DNA of 64,000 nucleotides, from positions 140,463 through 204,462 of the forward strand of contig JAUXNX010000019.1 in the NCBI GenBank assembly GCA_030682575.1, given 5' to 3'. Made by a program: the position numbers and the translations under genes. Under the pieces are notes generated by a model, which was given only the letters and a program-made list of their open reading frames with translations, did no database searches and was not told the origin of the DNA. This DNA comes from Gammaproteobacteria bacterium (GTDB taxonomy: Bacteria > Pseudomonadota > Gammaproteobacteria > Pseudomonadales > Pseudohongiellaceae). Of the stretch, positions 54,482-63,328 are shown one piece after another; the stretch's first letter is position 1; every line of letters begins with the position of its first letter.

Positions 54482-56467
54482 ATGAAGAAAAAATCTATAT
54501 TTTCTGCGACAGGTCTTGCCCTCACCGGGGTGTTCCTGCTCGTCAGTGTGGCAGTGATCAGTTTGTTTCCGCGGCTGCGGATCGATCTGACTGAAGACAG
54601 TCTCTACACGCTTGCCAGTGGCACGCGCAATATCGTCAGCGGGCTGGAGAAACCGGTGCAACTGCTGTTCTTCTATTCCGAAGAAGCCACCGCCGATGTG
54701 CCACAACTGAGGACCTATGGCATGCGCGTACAGGAACTGCTGCGCGAGATGGTGATCGCCAGCAACGGCAATCTGGAGTTGCAGGTGATCGACCCGGTAC
54801 CGTTCTCCGAAGAGGAAGATCTGGCTGGTGAGTATGGCGTGCAGCCTGTGCCGCTGACTGCGGGCGGCGAGGCAGTGTTCTTTGGTCTGGTGGCGGTTGA
54901 TCCTGCGACTGTGTCAACTGAGGGTGCGGAAGCCTCGGGTGGGAAGATTTTCAAAACCATCGCACTGATCCGTCCCGATCAGGAGGAGTTTCTGGAGTAT
55001 GAATTCTCCAAGCTGATTACGCAGGTCGCGAATCCCGAGCCACCGATTGTAGGTTTCATTTCCGGCCTGCCAATCGATGGTGGTATCAACCCCGCGAACA
55101 TGCAGCCGACTGCACCCTGGATGTTCATGGATTCGATCCGTCAGCTTTACGAAGTACGGCGCGTGGATGCCGATGCGGAAGATATCGATCCGGCTATCGA
55201 CATTCTATTGATAGTGCATCCGCAGAACCTGGGCGAGCAGATGCTGTATGCGATTGACCAGCATGTGTTGCGTGGTGGCAAGGCACTGGTGGTGATCGAC
55301 CCGAATGCTGATTCCACAGCTCAACGCGGCCCGGATGGTGTGCCGACCATCGTGAATGGCGCATCCGACCTTGATCCACTGTTGGCAGCCTGGGGCGTTG
55401 AGTACGACAGCACCAAGGTGCTGACAGACAGCGAGCAGGCCTTGATGGTGAACGTGGGCGATGCCCCGCGCCCCATTCAGCATTTTGGCATGATGGGTGT
55501 GCCACGCGAGAGCTTCGTCAACGACATCGTCAATACCGGTTTGCAGGTGATGAACTTCTCCACGCCAGGAGCATTGGTCCCGATCGAAGGTGCGACCACA
55601 GTGTTCGAACCGCTACTGCTCTCCAGCAACTCTTCCATGCTGATGGACAACTTCTTCTTCACGGAAATGGCTGATCCAACCATCCTGGTGGATGAATTCG
55701 TGTCAGAGGACAGGCGTTATGCCGTGGCTGCCCGCGTGCAGGGCAATGTGCGTTCGGCGTTTCCGAATGGTCGCCCTACACTCGAAGTGCCTGGAGTCGA
55801 AGGTCTTGATACAGATGATCCGGCGGCCGAACCGACAGTGGCAGCCGATTCGGCGCTGCAGCCTCATCTTAATGAGTCAACCGGCACTGTGAACCTCATC
55901 CTCGTGGCAGACAGTGATTTCCTGGCCGACAGAATGTGGGTGCAAATCCAGACTTTCCTGGGTCAACGTATCGGTTCGCCGTTCGCGAGTAATGGCGCAT
56001 TTGTGATGAATGCTCTCGACAATCTGTCGGGCAATGCTGAGCTGGTGACGATTCGCAGCCGTGGTCGTTATGCGCGGCCGTTCGAAACCGTGCTGGATCT
56101 GCAGCGTGCCGCAGATGCGCGTCTGCGCGAAGAAGAGCGCGAGCTGCTGGAGAATCTGCGACAGACCGAGCTCCAGATAGCGTCGCTGAATGCCAGCCGC
56201 CAGGGCAATGAGATTACGCCCGAGCTGCAGGCCGAAGTTGATCGCTTCTACGCGCAGCAACTGGAAACGCGCCGTCGCCTGCGAGAAGTGCAACTGCAAT
56301 TGAATCAGGACATCGAGAATCTCGGTAGTGTCTTGAAGTTCATCAACACCGCGCTGGTGCCAATACTCCTGATTGTATTTGCCCTGACACTGGCGTACCT
56401 TCGCAATCGTCGAAGAGATATCACTGGTTTTCCGGCTCCCGGTAGTCAAGGGAAAGTAACTGCATAA
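54482..56467 (+). CDS. GldG-like ABC-associated extracytoplasmic protein
   Basis: The 661-residue protein has an N-terminal membrane anchor (LALTGVFLLVSVAVISLFP). A large periplasmic ABC-type auxiliary domain follows, which resembles GldG/DUF4350 (RIDLTEDSLYTLASGTRNIV, VQLLFFYSEEATADVPQLRT, GGKALVVIDPNADS). Then come a coiled coil (about 535-620) and a C-terminal helix (LVPILLIVFALTLAYLRNRRR). Two ATGs, 54479 and 54482, follow AGGGG; the second has better spacing. It forms one operon with the ATPase and permease. Its role is unknown beyond the shared transport system. Confidence 0.87.
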   Translation: MKKKSIFSATGLALTGVFLLVSVAVISLFPRLRIDLTEDSLYTLASGTRNIVSGLEKPVQLLFFYSEEATADVPQLRTYGMRVQELLREMVIASNGNLELQVIDPVPFSEEEDLAGEYGVQPVPLTAGGEAVFFGLVAVDPATVSTEGAEASGGKIFKTIALIRPDQEEFLEYEFSKLITQVANPEPPIVGFISGLPIDGGINPANMQPTAPWMFMDSIRQLYEVRRVDADAEDIDPAIDILLIVHPQNLGEQMLYAIDQHVLRGGKALVVIDPNADSTAQRGPDGVPTIVNGASDLDPLLAAWGVEYDSTKVLTDSEQALMVNVGDAPRPIQHFGMMGVPRESFVNDIVNTGLQVMNFSTPGALVPIEGATTVFEPLLLSSNSSMLMDNFFFTEMADPTILVDEFVSEDRRYAVAARVQGNVRSAFPNGRPTLEVPGVEGLDTDDPAAEPTVAADSALQPHLNESTGTVNLILVADSDFLADRMWVQIQTFLGQRIGSPFASNGAFVMNALDNLSGNAELVTIRSRGRYARPFETVLDLQRAADARLREEERELLENLRQTELQIASLNASRQGNEITPELQAEVDRFYAQQLETRRRLREVQLQLNQDIENLGSVLKFINTALVPILLIVFALTLAYLRNRRRDITGFPAPGSQGKVTA

Positions 56468-56487
56468 AAACAACTGAGGAAATTTTC

Positions 56488-56985
56488 ATGAAGCGCCTAT
56501 TTGCAAGACTTCTCGCAATCCCGACGTTCTTTGTAGCAAGTGCGGCAATCGCTCAGCCTGAGTACGTGACAATCAAAATGGAAATCGATGTTGCCAAACC
56601 GGCTGCAGAAGTGTGGGCCGCTGTCGGAGGGTTCTGTGATATATCCGAATGGCTGAGCATTGAGTGCGAAATCACTTCCGGCGACGGCGGGATTGGCACG
56701 GTAAGGTCTCTGGCCGGCGGTCGTGTAACAGAAGTTCTCGTGGGGCAAACCGAACTTTCTCAAGGTTACACCATGCCGGCAGTGGAAGGTGCCTTCTATA
56801 ACCTCTACCACGGTTTTGTGGAAGCACGTCCAGTGACGGCCACAACCTCCAAATTGATTTATACGCTGATGCTGGATGTATCGAACCTGGCGGATCAAGC
56901 CGCCAAGGATGCAGATGTCGCCCGACGTCGTGCAACTTTTGAAAGGGCCTTGGCAACGATGAAAGGGATTGCTGAAGGCGCCTGA
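56488..56985 (+). CDS. Exported SRPBCC (START-like) protein
   Basis: The 165-residue protein has a signal peptide (FARLLAIPTFFVASAAIAQP). It continues with an SRPBCC fold: IKMEIDVAKPAAEVWAAVGG, FCDISEWLSIECEITSGDGG, GGRVTEVLVGQTELSQGYTM. These folds bind hydrophobic ligands. A periplasmic copy is less common. GAGG precedes the ATG. It starts 20 bp after the GldG-like gene, so it may serve the same transport system, perhaps as a lipid or hydrophobic-ligand binder. That link is inference. Confidence 0.8.
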   Translation: MKRLFARLLAIPTFFVASAAIAQPEYVTIKMEIDVAKPAAEVWAAVGGFCDISEWLSIECEITSGDGGIGTVRSLAGGRVTEVLVGQTELSQGYTMPAVEGAFYNLYHGFVEARPVTATTSKLIYTLMLDVSNLADQAAKDADVARRRATFERALATMKGIAEGA

Positions 56986-56988
56986 AGT

Positions 56989-58332
56989 TTACTCTGATCC
57001 ATCCTGATTGGGGTGTTCCTGCTCCTGCTGATAGGGCAGGAACACCTTCACGTGAGTTCCCACTCCCAAGACACTGCTGATCTCCAGGCGTCCACCATGC
57101 GCCTGTGCAATCAGGCGACACAGATACAAGCCCAGACCGAAACCGCCAGTGTGGCGTTGGCGCGCACTGTCGGCGCGGTAGAACGGCTCGCTAAGATGTT
57201 CAAGGTGTTCAGCGGCGATGCCTTCTCCCTGATCTTCCACTTCCAGAATCGCTTCGCTGTCAACGAAGGACACTGTCACCGTAATCGGCCCACCCTCACC
57301 GTGTCGGATGGCATTGTTTACGATATTGGTCAGCAACAGTCGTGTGCGCAGTTTGTCGATGGAGATCGACTCATCCACTTCGGGGCGGTGGTAGACCAGT
57401 CCGCCTTCGTAGTCATGATAGACCTCCAGCACCAGGCCTATGTAATCGGCAAAGTCTACGTATTCGGCGAGCAACGCGGCATGTTGATTGCTCAGCCTCT
57501 CTGCCTCAATAAGATCAGAGATCAGCAAATCAATCTCGTTGATGTCATCATTGAGATTGCTGCGCACAACTCCCTCATCCATGAATTCCAACTGCAGTTT
57601 GGCTCGTGTGATGGGTGTGCGCAGTTCGTGACTGATAGCGAGCAGCAACTGCCGCTTGGCTTCGAGCATCGACTGCAGGGAATCGGCCATGTGGTTGACC
57701 GAGTCTGTCAGTTCTCCCAGTTCGTCAGTACGACTGGTTTTCACACGATAACTCAGATCGCCATCGCAGATTCTTTCCGCGCCCTCGCGCAAGCGGCGGA
57801 CAGGCTCAAGAAGTCGGTGTACCAGACCATAATTGAGCAGCAGCACCAGTGCGGCGATTGCAAGGCCAATGTACACCACGGCCAGATCGTAGTCGCTGAG
57901 ACTAGGCACACGGCGATTGAGAAAATACTCGTAGCCACCACGCGACACACGTATCACTTCTTCATCGCCAACATGCATCATGTCGGCTTCGTCGGACAGC
58001 GTACGAATAAACTCCGCGTGGGAAATGTCGAGATCATTCTGATCATCGGACTGCCAGTTGATGTGTGGGCTGCGGATGATAATGGTGAGTGCGAGCTCTT
58101 CCGACAACTCGGAGGCTCGCTGCAGGTCCGGCGGTACGCCGATGTTGCTGACAATCAGTGTAATGTTGTCGAGAAAGAAGTTCGGTAGCGGATTGGCGCG
58201 TTCCGCGCGCCAATTGGCATCGATTTGCCGCAGTGAGACGACGATGATAAAGAAGAACACCAGCACTGTGGCGCTGAAGATCAGGAAAAGGCGAAAGAAC
58301 AAGGAATTTCTGAGAAGCCCGGGCAGAGTCAC
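56989..58332 (-). CDS. Sensor histidine kinase (RstB/CpxA-like)
   Basis: The 447-residue kinase has a first transmembrane helix (FFRLFLIFSATVLVFFFII), a periplasmic domain, a second helix (LAVVYIGLAIAALVLLLNYG), HAMP (VHRLLEPVRRLREGAERI), the phospho-acceptor histidine in LAISHELRTPITRAKLQLEF, and the ATPase boxes IVNNAIRHGEGG, VEDQGEGIA and GFGLGLYLCRLI. The start is the GTG at 58332, with GGAGG 6 nt upstream; it follows the response regulator gene by 14 bp. It ends 3 bp from the convergent SRPBCC gene. Confidence 0.92.
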   Translation of the reverse strand: MTLPGLLRNSLFFRLFLIFSATVLVFFFIIVVSLRQIDANWRAERANPLPNFFLDNITLIVSNIGVPPDLQRASELSEELALTIIIRSPHINWQSDDQNDLDISHAEFIRTLSDEADMMHVGDEEVIRVSRGGYEYFLNRRVPSLSDYDLAVVYIGLAIAALVLLLNYGLVHRLLEPVRRLREGAERICDGDLSYRVKTSRTDELGELTDSVNHMADSLQSMLEAKRQLLLAISHELRTPITRAKLQLEFMDEGVVRSNLNDDINEIDLLISDLIEAERLSNQHAALLAEYVDFADYIGLVLEVYHDYEGGLVYHRPEVDESISIDKLRTRLLLTNIVNNAIRHGEGGPITVTVSFVDSEAILEVEDQGEGIAAEHLEHLSEPFYRADSARQRHTGGFGLGLYLCRLIAQAHGGRLEISSVLGVGTHVKVFLPYQQEQEHPNQDGSE

Positions 58333-58346
58333 AGCAACCCTCCGGG

Positions 58347-59048
58347 CTATTTGGGCTCGCCGACAAATGTATAACCTCTGCCCCACACAGTTTTGATGAA
58401 ACGAGGTGTCTTGGAGGTGTCATTCAGCTTGTGGCGCAAACGGCTCACTAGCGTATCCACTGCTCGTGAGAACAATTCCGCATCGATGCCGCGCAGGCGA
58501 TTCATCAGTTCATCGCGCGTGAAGGTCTTGTTGGGAGACTGCATGAAGAGGATCAGCAGCTCGTACTCCATTGTCGTCAATTCGATGACCTCATCATCCA
58601 GTTTGACGATCCTGCGCACGGTGTCCACGTCCAGCCCCTGGATCTTTGGCACTTCCTGCTGGCTGCGAGCCTCGTCGCTGGTACGGCGCAATATATTGGT
58701 GATACGTGCCACCAGTTCGCGGGGTTCGAAAGGTTTTGGCAAGTAATCGTCGGCGCCGAGCTCGAGGCCAACAATACGGTCGGTGACTTCTCCGTGGGCG
58801 GTAAGCATCAGAATCGGGAGCTGGCCATAGATGGAGGATTTTGCACGAATTTCACGGCATATCTCGAAACCGTCTTTCTCTGGCAACATCACATCAAGGA
58901 TCAGCAAGTCGGGCTTGTTTCTCTTCAGGTGCTCGAAACCCTTTGATGGCGTGAGGGCAGCAGTGACAGTCATGTCATAGCGCTCCAGATATTGGGTCAG
59001 CAACTGGCCCAGTTTCTCGTCGTCATCAATCAGCAGTATCTGTTTCAT
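58347..59048 (-). CDS. OmpR-family response regulator
   Basis: The 233-residue regulator has a receiver domain with acidic pocket IDDDEKL, phospho-acceptor Asp52 in LLILDVMLPEKDG and the lysine in LGADDYLPKPFEPREL. An OmpR-type winged helix follows (ELTTMEYELLILFMQSPNKT, RAVDTLVSRLRHKLND, FIKTVWGRGYTFVGEPK). It is partner to the histidine kinase directly downstream. The stimulus and regulon cannot be read from the sequence. It is divergent from the ABC-F gene. Confidence 0.94.
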   Translation of the reverse strand: MKQILLIDDDEKLGQLLTQYLERYDMTVTAALTPSKGFEHLKRNKPDLLILDVMLPEKDGFEICREIRAKSSIYGQLPILMLTAHGEVTDRIVGLELGADDYLPKPFEPRELVARITNILRRTSDEARSQQEVPKIQGLDVDTVRRIVKLDDEVIELTTMEYELLILFMQSPNKTFTRDELMNRLRGIDAELFSRAVDTLVSRLRHKLNDTSKTPRFIKTVWGRGYTFVGEPK

Positions 59049-59238
59049 AAAGTCCTGCTTGCAGGGCGGTCCGGAAAAAGTGGCTTGAGTTTACGAATTC
59101 AGCCGGGGGAAATCAATCGACACGGTGAGCGCAGGGAATCCGTGCACTCCCCCTCCCACCAATAGTATTATTGCGCGCATTTACGCCCCGGCACCCTTGC
59201 CGACCTGTTGGCGACTCATGGACGCCAGAGCTTTAGCA

Positions 59239-61128
59239 ATGATATCCCTGACCAATGCCACGCTGATGCGCGGCGAACTCACACTGCTCCAGAACGCCAG
59301 CCTCGCCATTCACAACGGCCAGAAGATCGGCGTGATCGGTCGCAATGGTAGCGGTAAGTCCAGTCTTTTCGCCTGCCTTCTGGGGCAACTGGCACTGGAC
59401 AGTGGTGAATTGTCCATCCCCGATGGGATGCGCTGTGCCCACATGAAGCAGGAAACGGTCGCATCGGCAGTATCCGCAGTGGACTACGTGATTGATGGCG
59501 ACGAGCGTTATCGCGAGATCGAACGTAAACTCGATGCAGCAGAAAAAACCGAAGACGGAGCGCAGATCGCCCACTGGCACAGCGAAATGGACAAGATCGG
59601 CGGCTACGACATCCGCTACCGGGCGATGCAACTGCTCTCCGGCCTCGGCTTCAGTGCCGCTGAATTCGACAATGCTGTCTCCACCTTCTCCGGTGGCTGG
59701 CGCATTCGCTTGAATCTTGCTGCGGCACTCATGGCACCTTCTGACCTGCTGCTGCTCGACGAACCCACCAACCACCTCGACATGGAAGCCACGCTGTGGC
59801 TCGAACAATGGCTCAACCGTTATGAGGGCACCCTGCTGATCATCTCTCATGACCGCAGTTTTCTCGACGGTGTGATTTCGTATGTGGTGAGTGTGGAACA
59901 GCAACGTTTGAATCTGTATCGCGGCAACTACAGTAGCTTCGAGTTACAACGTGCCGAGCGTCTCGCGCAGGAACAGGCGATGTTCGAGAAGCAGCAGCGC
60001 CGCGTGGCAGAGATCGAAGACTTCGTGCGCCGCTTCCGCGCCAAAGCGACCAAGGCAAGACAGGCACAGAGCCGTCTGAAAGAACTCGACCGCATGCAAC
60101 AGATTGCACCTGCGCACATCGATTCCCCGTTTCAGTTTGAATTCCCCACGCCGGATCGTCTACCTGATGAAGTGATTGCGCTCGACAAGGTCAGCGTCGG
60201 TTACGACGGCGTGGCGCTCGTGAACAACATTCGCCTGACTGTGCGCAATACTACTCGCATCGGCCTGCTCGGTTTCAACGGTTGTGGAAAGTCCACACTG
60301 CTGCGAACCATGGCGGGGCAACTGGTACCTGTTGCTGGTGAGAAACGTGAATCCAAATATCTGCAGGTCGGTTATTTCGCGCAGCATCAGGTGGATGTGC
60401 TCGATCAGCGCGCCAGCCCGGTACTGTTGATTCAACGGCTTGATCCCTCCGCGCGCGAACAGACCGTGAGAGATTTTCTCGGTGGTTTCGATTTTCGTGG
60501 CGAGCGCATTAACGAGACGATCGAGAATTTTTCCGGTGGCGAGAAGGCACGTCTCGCGCTCGCACTGGTAGTCTGGCAGAAACCGAATCTGTTGTTGCTT
60601 GACGAGCCCACCAACCACCTCGATCTGGAAATGCGCCACGCACTCACAGTGGCGCTGCAGGGCTTCGAAGGCGCGCTGGTGATTGTCTCTCACGATCGTC
60701 ACTTGCTGAGCAACACCGTGGATGAGTTCTACTCCATTCACAACGGCCGCTGCCAGGAATTCGATGGCGATCTGCATGACTATGAAAAGTGGATGCAGGA
60801 AAACAGCAGATCCGGTACCGGTACGGCAAGCAGTGCGCCAGACGAGAAGAAGGGCGACAGGAAGGAGCAGCGCCAACAGGCCGCTGCACAGCGTCAGCAG
60901 CTTGCGCCATTACGCAACGAAATAAGAAAACTGGAACAGAAGCTGGAAAAACTCCACGCCGAACTCCAGCAGGTAGAAGAAAAGCTGGCCGACGCAACGC
61001 TCTATGAAGAATCCAGAAAGAAAGACCTGACGACGTTGCTCCAGAAACAAGCTACCCTCAAATCTGAAGCCGACATTGTCGAAGAACAGTGGCTGGAAAA
61101 GAGCGAGCAGTTTGAATCACTTGGTTGA
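59239..61128 (+). CDS. yheS: ABC-F ATPase, YheS type
   Basis: The 629-residue protein has two ATPase domains and no membrane span: Walker A motifs GVIGRNGSGKSSLFACLLGQ and GLLGFNGCGKSTLLRT, signatures SPVSTFSGGWRIRLNLAA-like and NFSGGEKARLALALV, Walker B LLLLDEPTNHLDMEA and LLLLDEPTNHLDLEM. The linker between the domains is charged and helical, and a C-terminal coiled coil follows. ABC-F proteins of this type act on the ribosome E site. The ATG at 59239 gives the usual N-terminus; other starts (59125, 59218) add non-homologous sequence. The hairpin at 61141-61170 follows it. Confidence 0.92.
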   Translation: MISLTNATLMRGELTLLQNASLAIHNGQKIGVIGRNGSGKSSLFACLLGQLALDSGELSIPDGMRCAHMKQETVASAVSAVDYVIDGDERYREIERKLDAAEKTEDGAQIAHWHSEMDKIGGYDIRYRAMQLLSGLGFSAAEFDNAVSTFSGGWRIRLNLAAALMAPSDLLLLDEPTNHLDMEATLWLEQWLNRYEGTLLIISHDRSFLDGVISYVVSVEQQRLNLYRGNYSSFELQRAERLAQEQAMFEKQQRRVAEIEDFVRRFRAKATKARQAQSRLKELDRMQQIAPAHIDSPFQFEFPTPDRLPDEVIALDKVSVGYDGVALVNNIRLTVRNTTRIGLLGFNGCGKSTLLRTMAGQLVPVAGEKRESKYLQVGYFAQHQVDVLDQRASPVLLIQRLDPSAREQTVRDFLGGFDFRGERINETIENFSGGEKARLALALVVWQKPNLLLLDEPTNHLDLEMRHALTVALQGFEGALVIVSHDRHLLSNTVDEFYSIHNGRCQEFDGDLHDYEKWMQENSRSGTGTASSAPDEKKGDRKEQRQQAAAQRQQLAPLRNEIRKLEQKLEKLHAELQQVEEKLADATLYEESRKKDLTTLLQKQATLKSEADIVEEQWLEKSEQFESLG

Positions 61129-61140
61129 ACTTGCTGTAAT

Positions 61141-61170
61141 CCGCCATTCTCGCAACTACAAGAATGGCGG
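61141..61170. terminator. Perfect 10-bp hairpin after the ABC-F gene
   Basis: CCGCCATTCT (61141-61150) and AGAATGGCGG (61161-61170) form a perfect stem with a 10-nt loop, 12 bp after the ABC-F stop codon. Position suits a terminator, but the following bases are GAAAAATC, not T-rich, so intrinsic termination on the plus strand is doubtful. Rho-dependent ending or transcript protection are alternatives. Confidence 0.5.
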
Positions 61171-61243
61171 GAAAAATCACACCAACGGATAATTCACTCC
61201 ACCACGTAAACACCTCAGCAACCACCAACTCTCGGAGAATTCC

Positions 61244-61657
61244 ATGAAATCCAGAATCCTGATCCTGCTAAGTACGCTGTTGTTGACCCTGTCAGTCCAT
61301 GCCCAGCCAGGCGGCGGTCAAGGTCGAGGCGCAGGAATGATGAACCCCGAAGCCCGCGTCGCGGAACTCATCGCCACCCTCGAAATTACTCCACAACAGG
61401 AACCTGCGTTCCGCGAAGCCATGGCCAAGATCGCTGAGCAGCAAATGGCTGCCATGCAGGCCCTGCGTCAGGGCGGCGGAGGCAACGGTGGTGGACAGGG
61501 ACAAGGGCAAGGCATGGCACGCCGAGCGGAAATGGAACGTATGACTGAGGAGACGCTTAGTGCTGTGCTGACCGAATCCCAGATGGCCAGGTTTCGCGAA
61601 GCAGAAGCAGCCCGAATGGAAGAGATGCGTCAGCGGATGATGCAGCGGCAGCAGTAG
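61244..61657 (+). CDS. Small exported Gly/Gln/Met-rich protein
   Basis: The 137-residue protein has a signal peptide (ILILLSTLLLTLSVHAQ) and a mature chain rich in Gly, Gln, Met and Glu, with a helical charged C-terminal half (LTESQMARFREAEAARMEEM). The pattern of short LTxxQ helices recalls the Spy/CpxP/heavy-metal-resistance family, but the match is weak. GGAG precedes the ATG. Function is unknown; a periplasmic stress or metal-binding role is possible. Confidence 0.65.
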   Translation: MKSRILILLSTLLLTLSVHAQPGGGQGRGAGMMNPEARVAELIATLEITPQQEPAFREAMAKIAEQQMAAMQALRQGGGGNGGGQGQGQGMARRAEMERMTEETLSAVLTESQMARFREAEAARMEEMRQRMMQRQQ

Positions 61658-61689
61658 CTCACGCAATCCAAGCAACACTGGGACGATGT

Positions 61690-62125
61690 CTACACGTCTA
61701 ACTGCCGATACGTATGACGTTCGGGATCACGAGCGAGGTTGCTCGACACAAACATGTCGAGCAAGTTCCGGTGAACCCCTGTGTAGTAAGCTCGTTCAAC
61801 ACACCAATCTCCGCCTCCAGCAGATCCGCCAGTGTCAGCAAATTCCTCCGCTTGCCAAACGCATCAAAACTCATCTGCGCCACAACGCTGCCCACCACGT
61901 TGGTAATGATGTCGGTAGAGCCCAGGGTGTCCTTGTGCGTGTAATGCTCGGTCGTCGCCGCGCTGCTGGACTCGCGACGTCAGGCGGTTGAGCTCGTCGT
62001 AGTGGAAGGTCTCGGACAGGGTGCTGTCGTTTGCTTCGATGAACCGGCTGCGGTTGGTGAGAATGCCGATGGCGTTGTAGTCGTGGCTGTTGTCCTGAAT
62101 GGTCTAGATCTTGTGGTAGACACAA
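61690..62125 (-). pseudogene. Rhs/YD-repeat core remnant
   Basis: Translation of the minus strand in two frames gives Rhs-core phrases: VYHKI-stop-TIQDNSHDYNAIG with an in-frame TAG at 62104-62106, TFHYDELNRLTS, then after a frame change HYTHKDTLGSTDIITN and VAQMSFDAFGKRRN, ending TTQGFTG. These match the repeat-associated core of Rhs proteins closely. Stops and frameshifts show that it is decayed, and only about 140 codons remain. It suggests that a complete rhs gene once lay here. The region around 61658-62210 holds no other gene. Confidence 0.8.
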
Positions 62126-62210
62126 ATGCTGCCAGAGTGAACTTATCCTGCTAGACTTGCGGCATCCCGGCGACGTCTGGCAACCCAAGCGCCGCGTACT
62201 GGAGGACCTC

Positions 62211-62435
62211 ATGAGCTATCACGACATCATCACACTTGAGCCCGGAAAACGTGGGGGCAAGCCTTGTATTCGCGGCTTGCGAATAACCGTCTACGACGTG
62301 TTGGATTCTCTTGCTGCTGGAATGACTGCGGAACAGATTCTTGACGATTTTGATTATCTGACCAAAGACGACATCCTCGCCTGCCTGGCTTATGCTGCAG
62401 ATCGCGAACGACATCAGTTGGTCATCAATGCATGA
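62211..62435 (+). CDS. DUF433 family antitoxin
   Basis: The 74-residue protein (MSYHDIITLEPGKRGGKPCI, then RGLRITVYDVLDSLAAGMTA, EQILDDFDYLTKDDILACLA) matches the DUF433 family, a small DNA-binding-type antitoxin. GGAGG lies 5 nt before the ATG. Its stop overlaps the start of the DUF5615 gene (ATGA, 62432-62435), so the pair is translationally coupled. The DUF433/DUF5615 combination is a well-known toxin-antitoxin module. Confidence 0.9.
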   Translation: MSYHDIITLEPGKRGGKPCIRGLRITVYDVLDSLAAGMTAEQILDDFDYLTKDDILACLAYAADRERHQLVINA

Positions 62436-62764
62436 CGCTGCTCTTTGATGAAAATCTCTCTCCAAAACTGGTGAGCACTCTCGCCGACATATTCCCCGCT
62501 TCAGTCCATGTAGATCGGGCTGGGCTCGGTAGCGCAGACGATAACGATGTCTGGAAATTTGCTCAGCAGAATGAACTCACGCTGGTAAGCAAGGATTCAG
62601 ACTTTCACGAAAAAAGTCTCTTGCATGGCTATCCACCAAAGGTGATCTGGATAAAGCGCGGGAATTGCACCAACAAGCAGATCGAATTCCTTTTGCGTAG
62701 CAGGGCAGAACAGATACACGATTTTATCAATGACAAGGAAGCTGCTTTTTTGATATTGCTGTAG
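62432..62764 (+). CDS. DUF5615 family PIN-like toxin
   Basis: The 110-residue protein (TLLFDENLSPKLVSTLADIF, VSKDSDFHEKSLLHGYPPKV, WIKRGNCTNKQIEFLL) belongs to the DUF5615 PIN-like family. Acidic residues DEN and KDSDF are in the expected PIN positions, so RNase activity is likely. It is the toxin partner of the DUF433 gene and overlaps it by 4 bp. The module lies between an Rhs remnant and an effector-like gene, in a region that looks acquired. Confidence 0.9.
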   Translation: MTLLFDENLSPKLVSTLADIFPASVHVDRAGLGSADDNDVWKFAQQNELTLVSKDSDFHEKSLLHGYPPKVIWIKRGNCTNKQIEFLLRSRAEQIHDFINDKEAAFLILL

Positions 62765-62884
62765 TGGCAACAAAATTATTTACAGGCTCTCCCACTTCCC
62801 TACAGAATAGGCTTTTGCGACTTACCAATACGTCTCTGCTATCGACCAAAAAATCAAGTTCCTCTGACCCCTTTGATTCTTTGA

Positions 62885-63328
62885 TTATTCCAATAGACAT
62901 CTTTCAACTTGCTTCGATGTGTAATGAACCGACTCCCGTAGCTCTTGAAGGCATTGTGCTTTCCTCTCTTGAGGGTTTAGAAAAAGTGAAGACTCTCCCT
63001 GTTCATACATGCCAATCAATGACGCCAAAGCATCTTCGTTCCCTTTTATCGCCGAGTACGTAAGTAGCTCAAAGAATTTCCTTCTTCGTAAAAGCTCAGA
63101 GTCAAACTCTCCGTATCCGAAGTCAAGATAGAGTATGGCTAGCTGCCCTAACGCCAACCCAGAGGCCGAACCAACTTCGCAGCGCTCTAATAGAACAAAC
63201 GCCTCGTCGTAATGCCCGGCACTAAATGCTTCCGCGCCGCTTTCTTCGTCACAGATCATCCTGCCACCAACATACGAACAAGAAACAATCAGCATTAAGA
63301 GACAAGACAATGCAAGGCTTCGAATCAA
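62885..63328 (-). CDS. Small lipoprotein, candidate immunity protein
   Basis: The 147-residue protein has a lipoprotein signal (LALSCLLMLIVSCSYVGG, lipidated Cys17) and a helical repeat body reminiscent of Sel1/TPR (GHYDEAFVLLERCEVGSASG, LGQLAILYLDFGYGE, ALASLIGMYEQGE). It starts at a TTG that overlaps the stop of the upstream metallopeptidase-like gene (TTGA, 63325-63328), so translation is coupled. A lipoprotein directly after an effector-like gene suggests periplasmic immunity. Base composition is more AT-rich than the rest of the window. Confidence 0.7.
   Translation of the reverse strand: MIRSLALSCLLMLIVSCSYVGGRMICDEESGAEAFSAGHYDEAFVLLERCEVGSASGLALGQLAILYLDFGYGEFDSELLRRRKFFELLTYSAIKGNEDALASLIGMYEQGESSLFLNPQERKAQCLQELRESVHYTSKQVERCLLE

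Noticed and set aside
57013..58188. 391-codon open frame opposite the histidine kinase
   Set aside because: The kinase on the minus strand has every expected motif; the plus-strand frame has none.
62764..63063. 99-codon plus-strand frame after the DUF5615 gene
   Set aside because: Overlaps the lipoprotein gene on the other strand, lacks a ribosome binding site, and reads as low-complexity Ser/Leu sequence.
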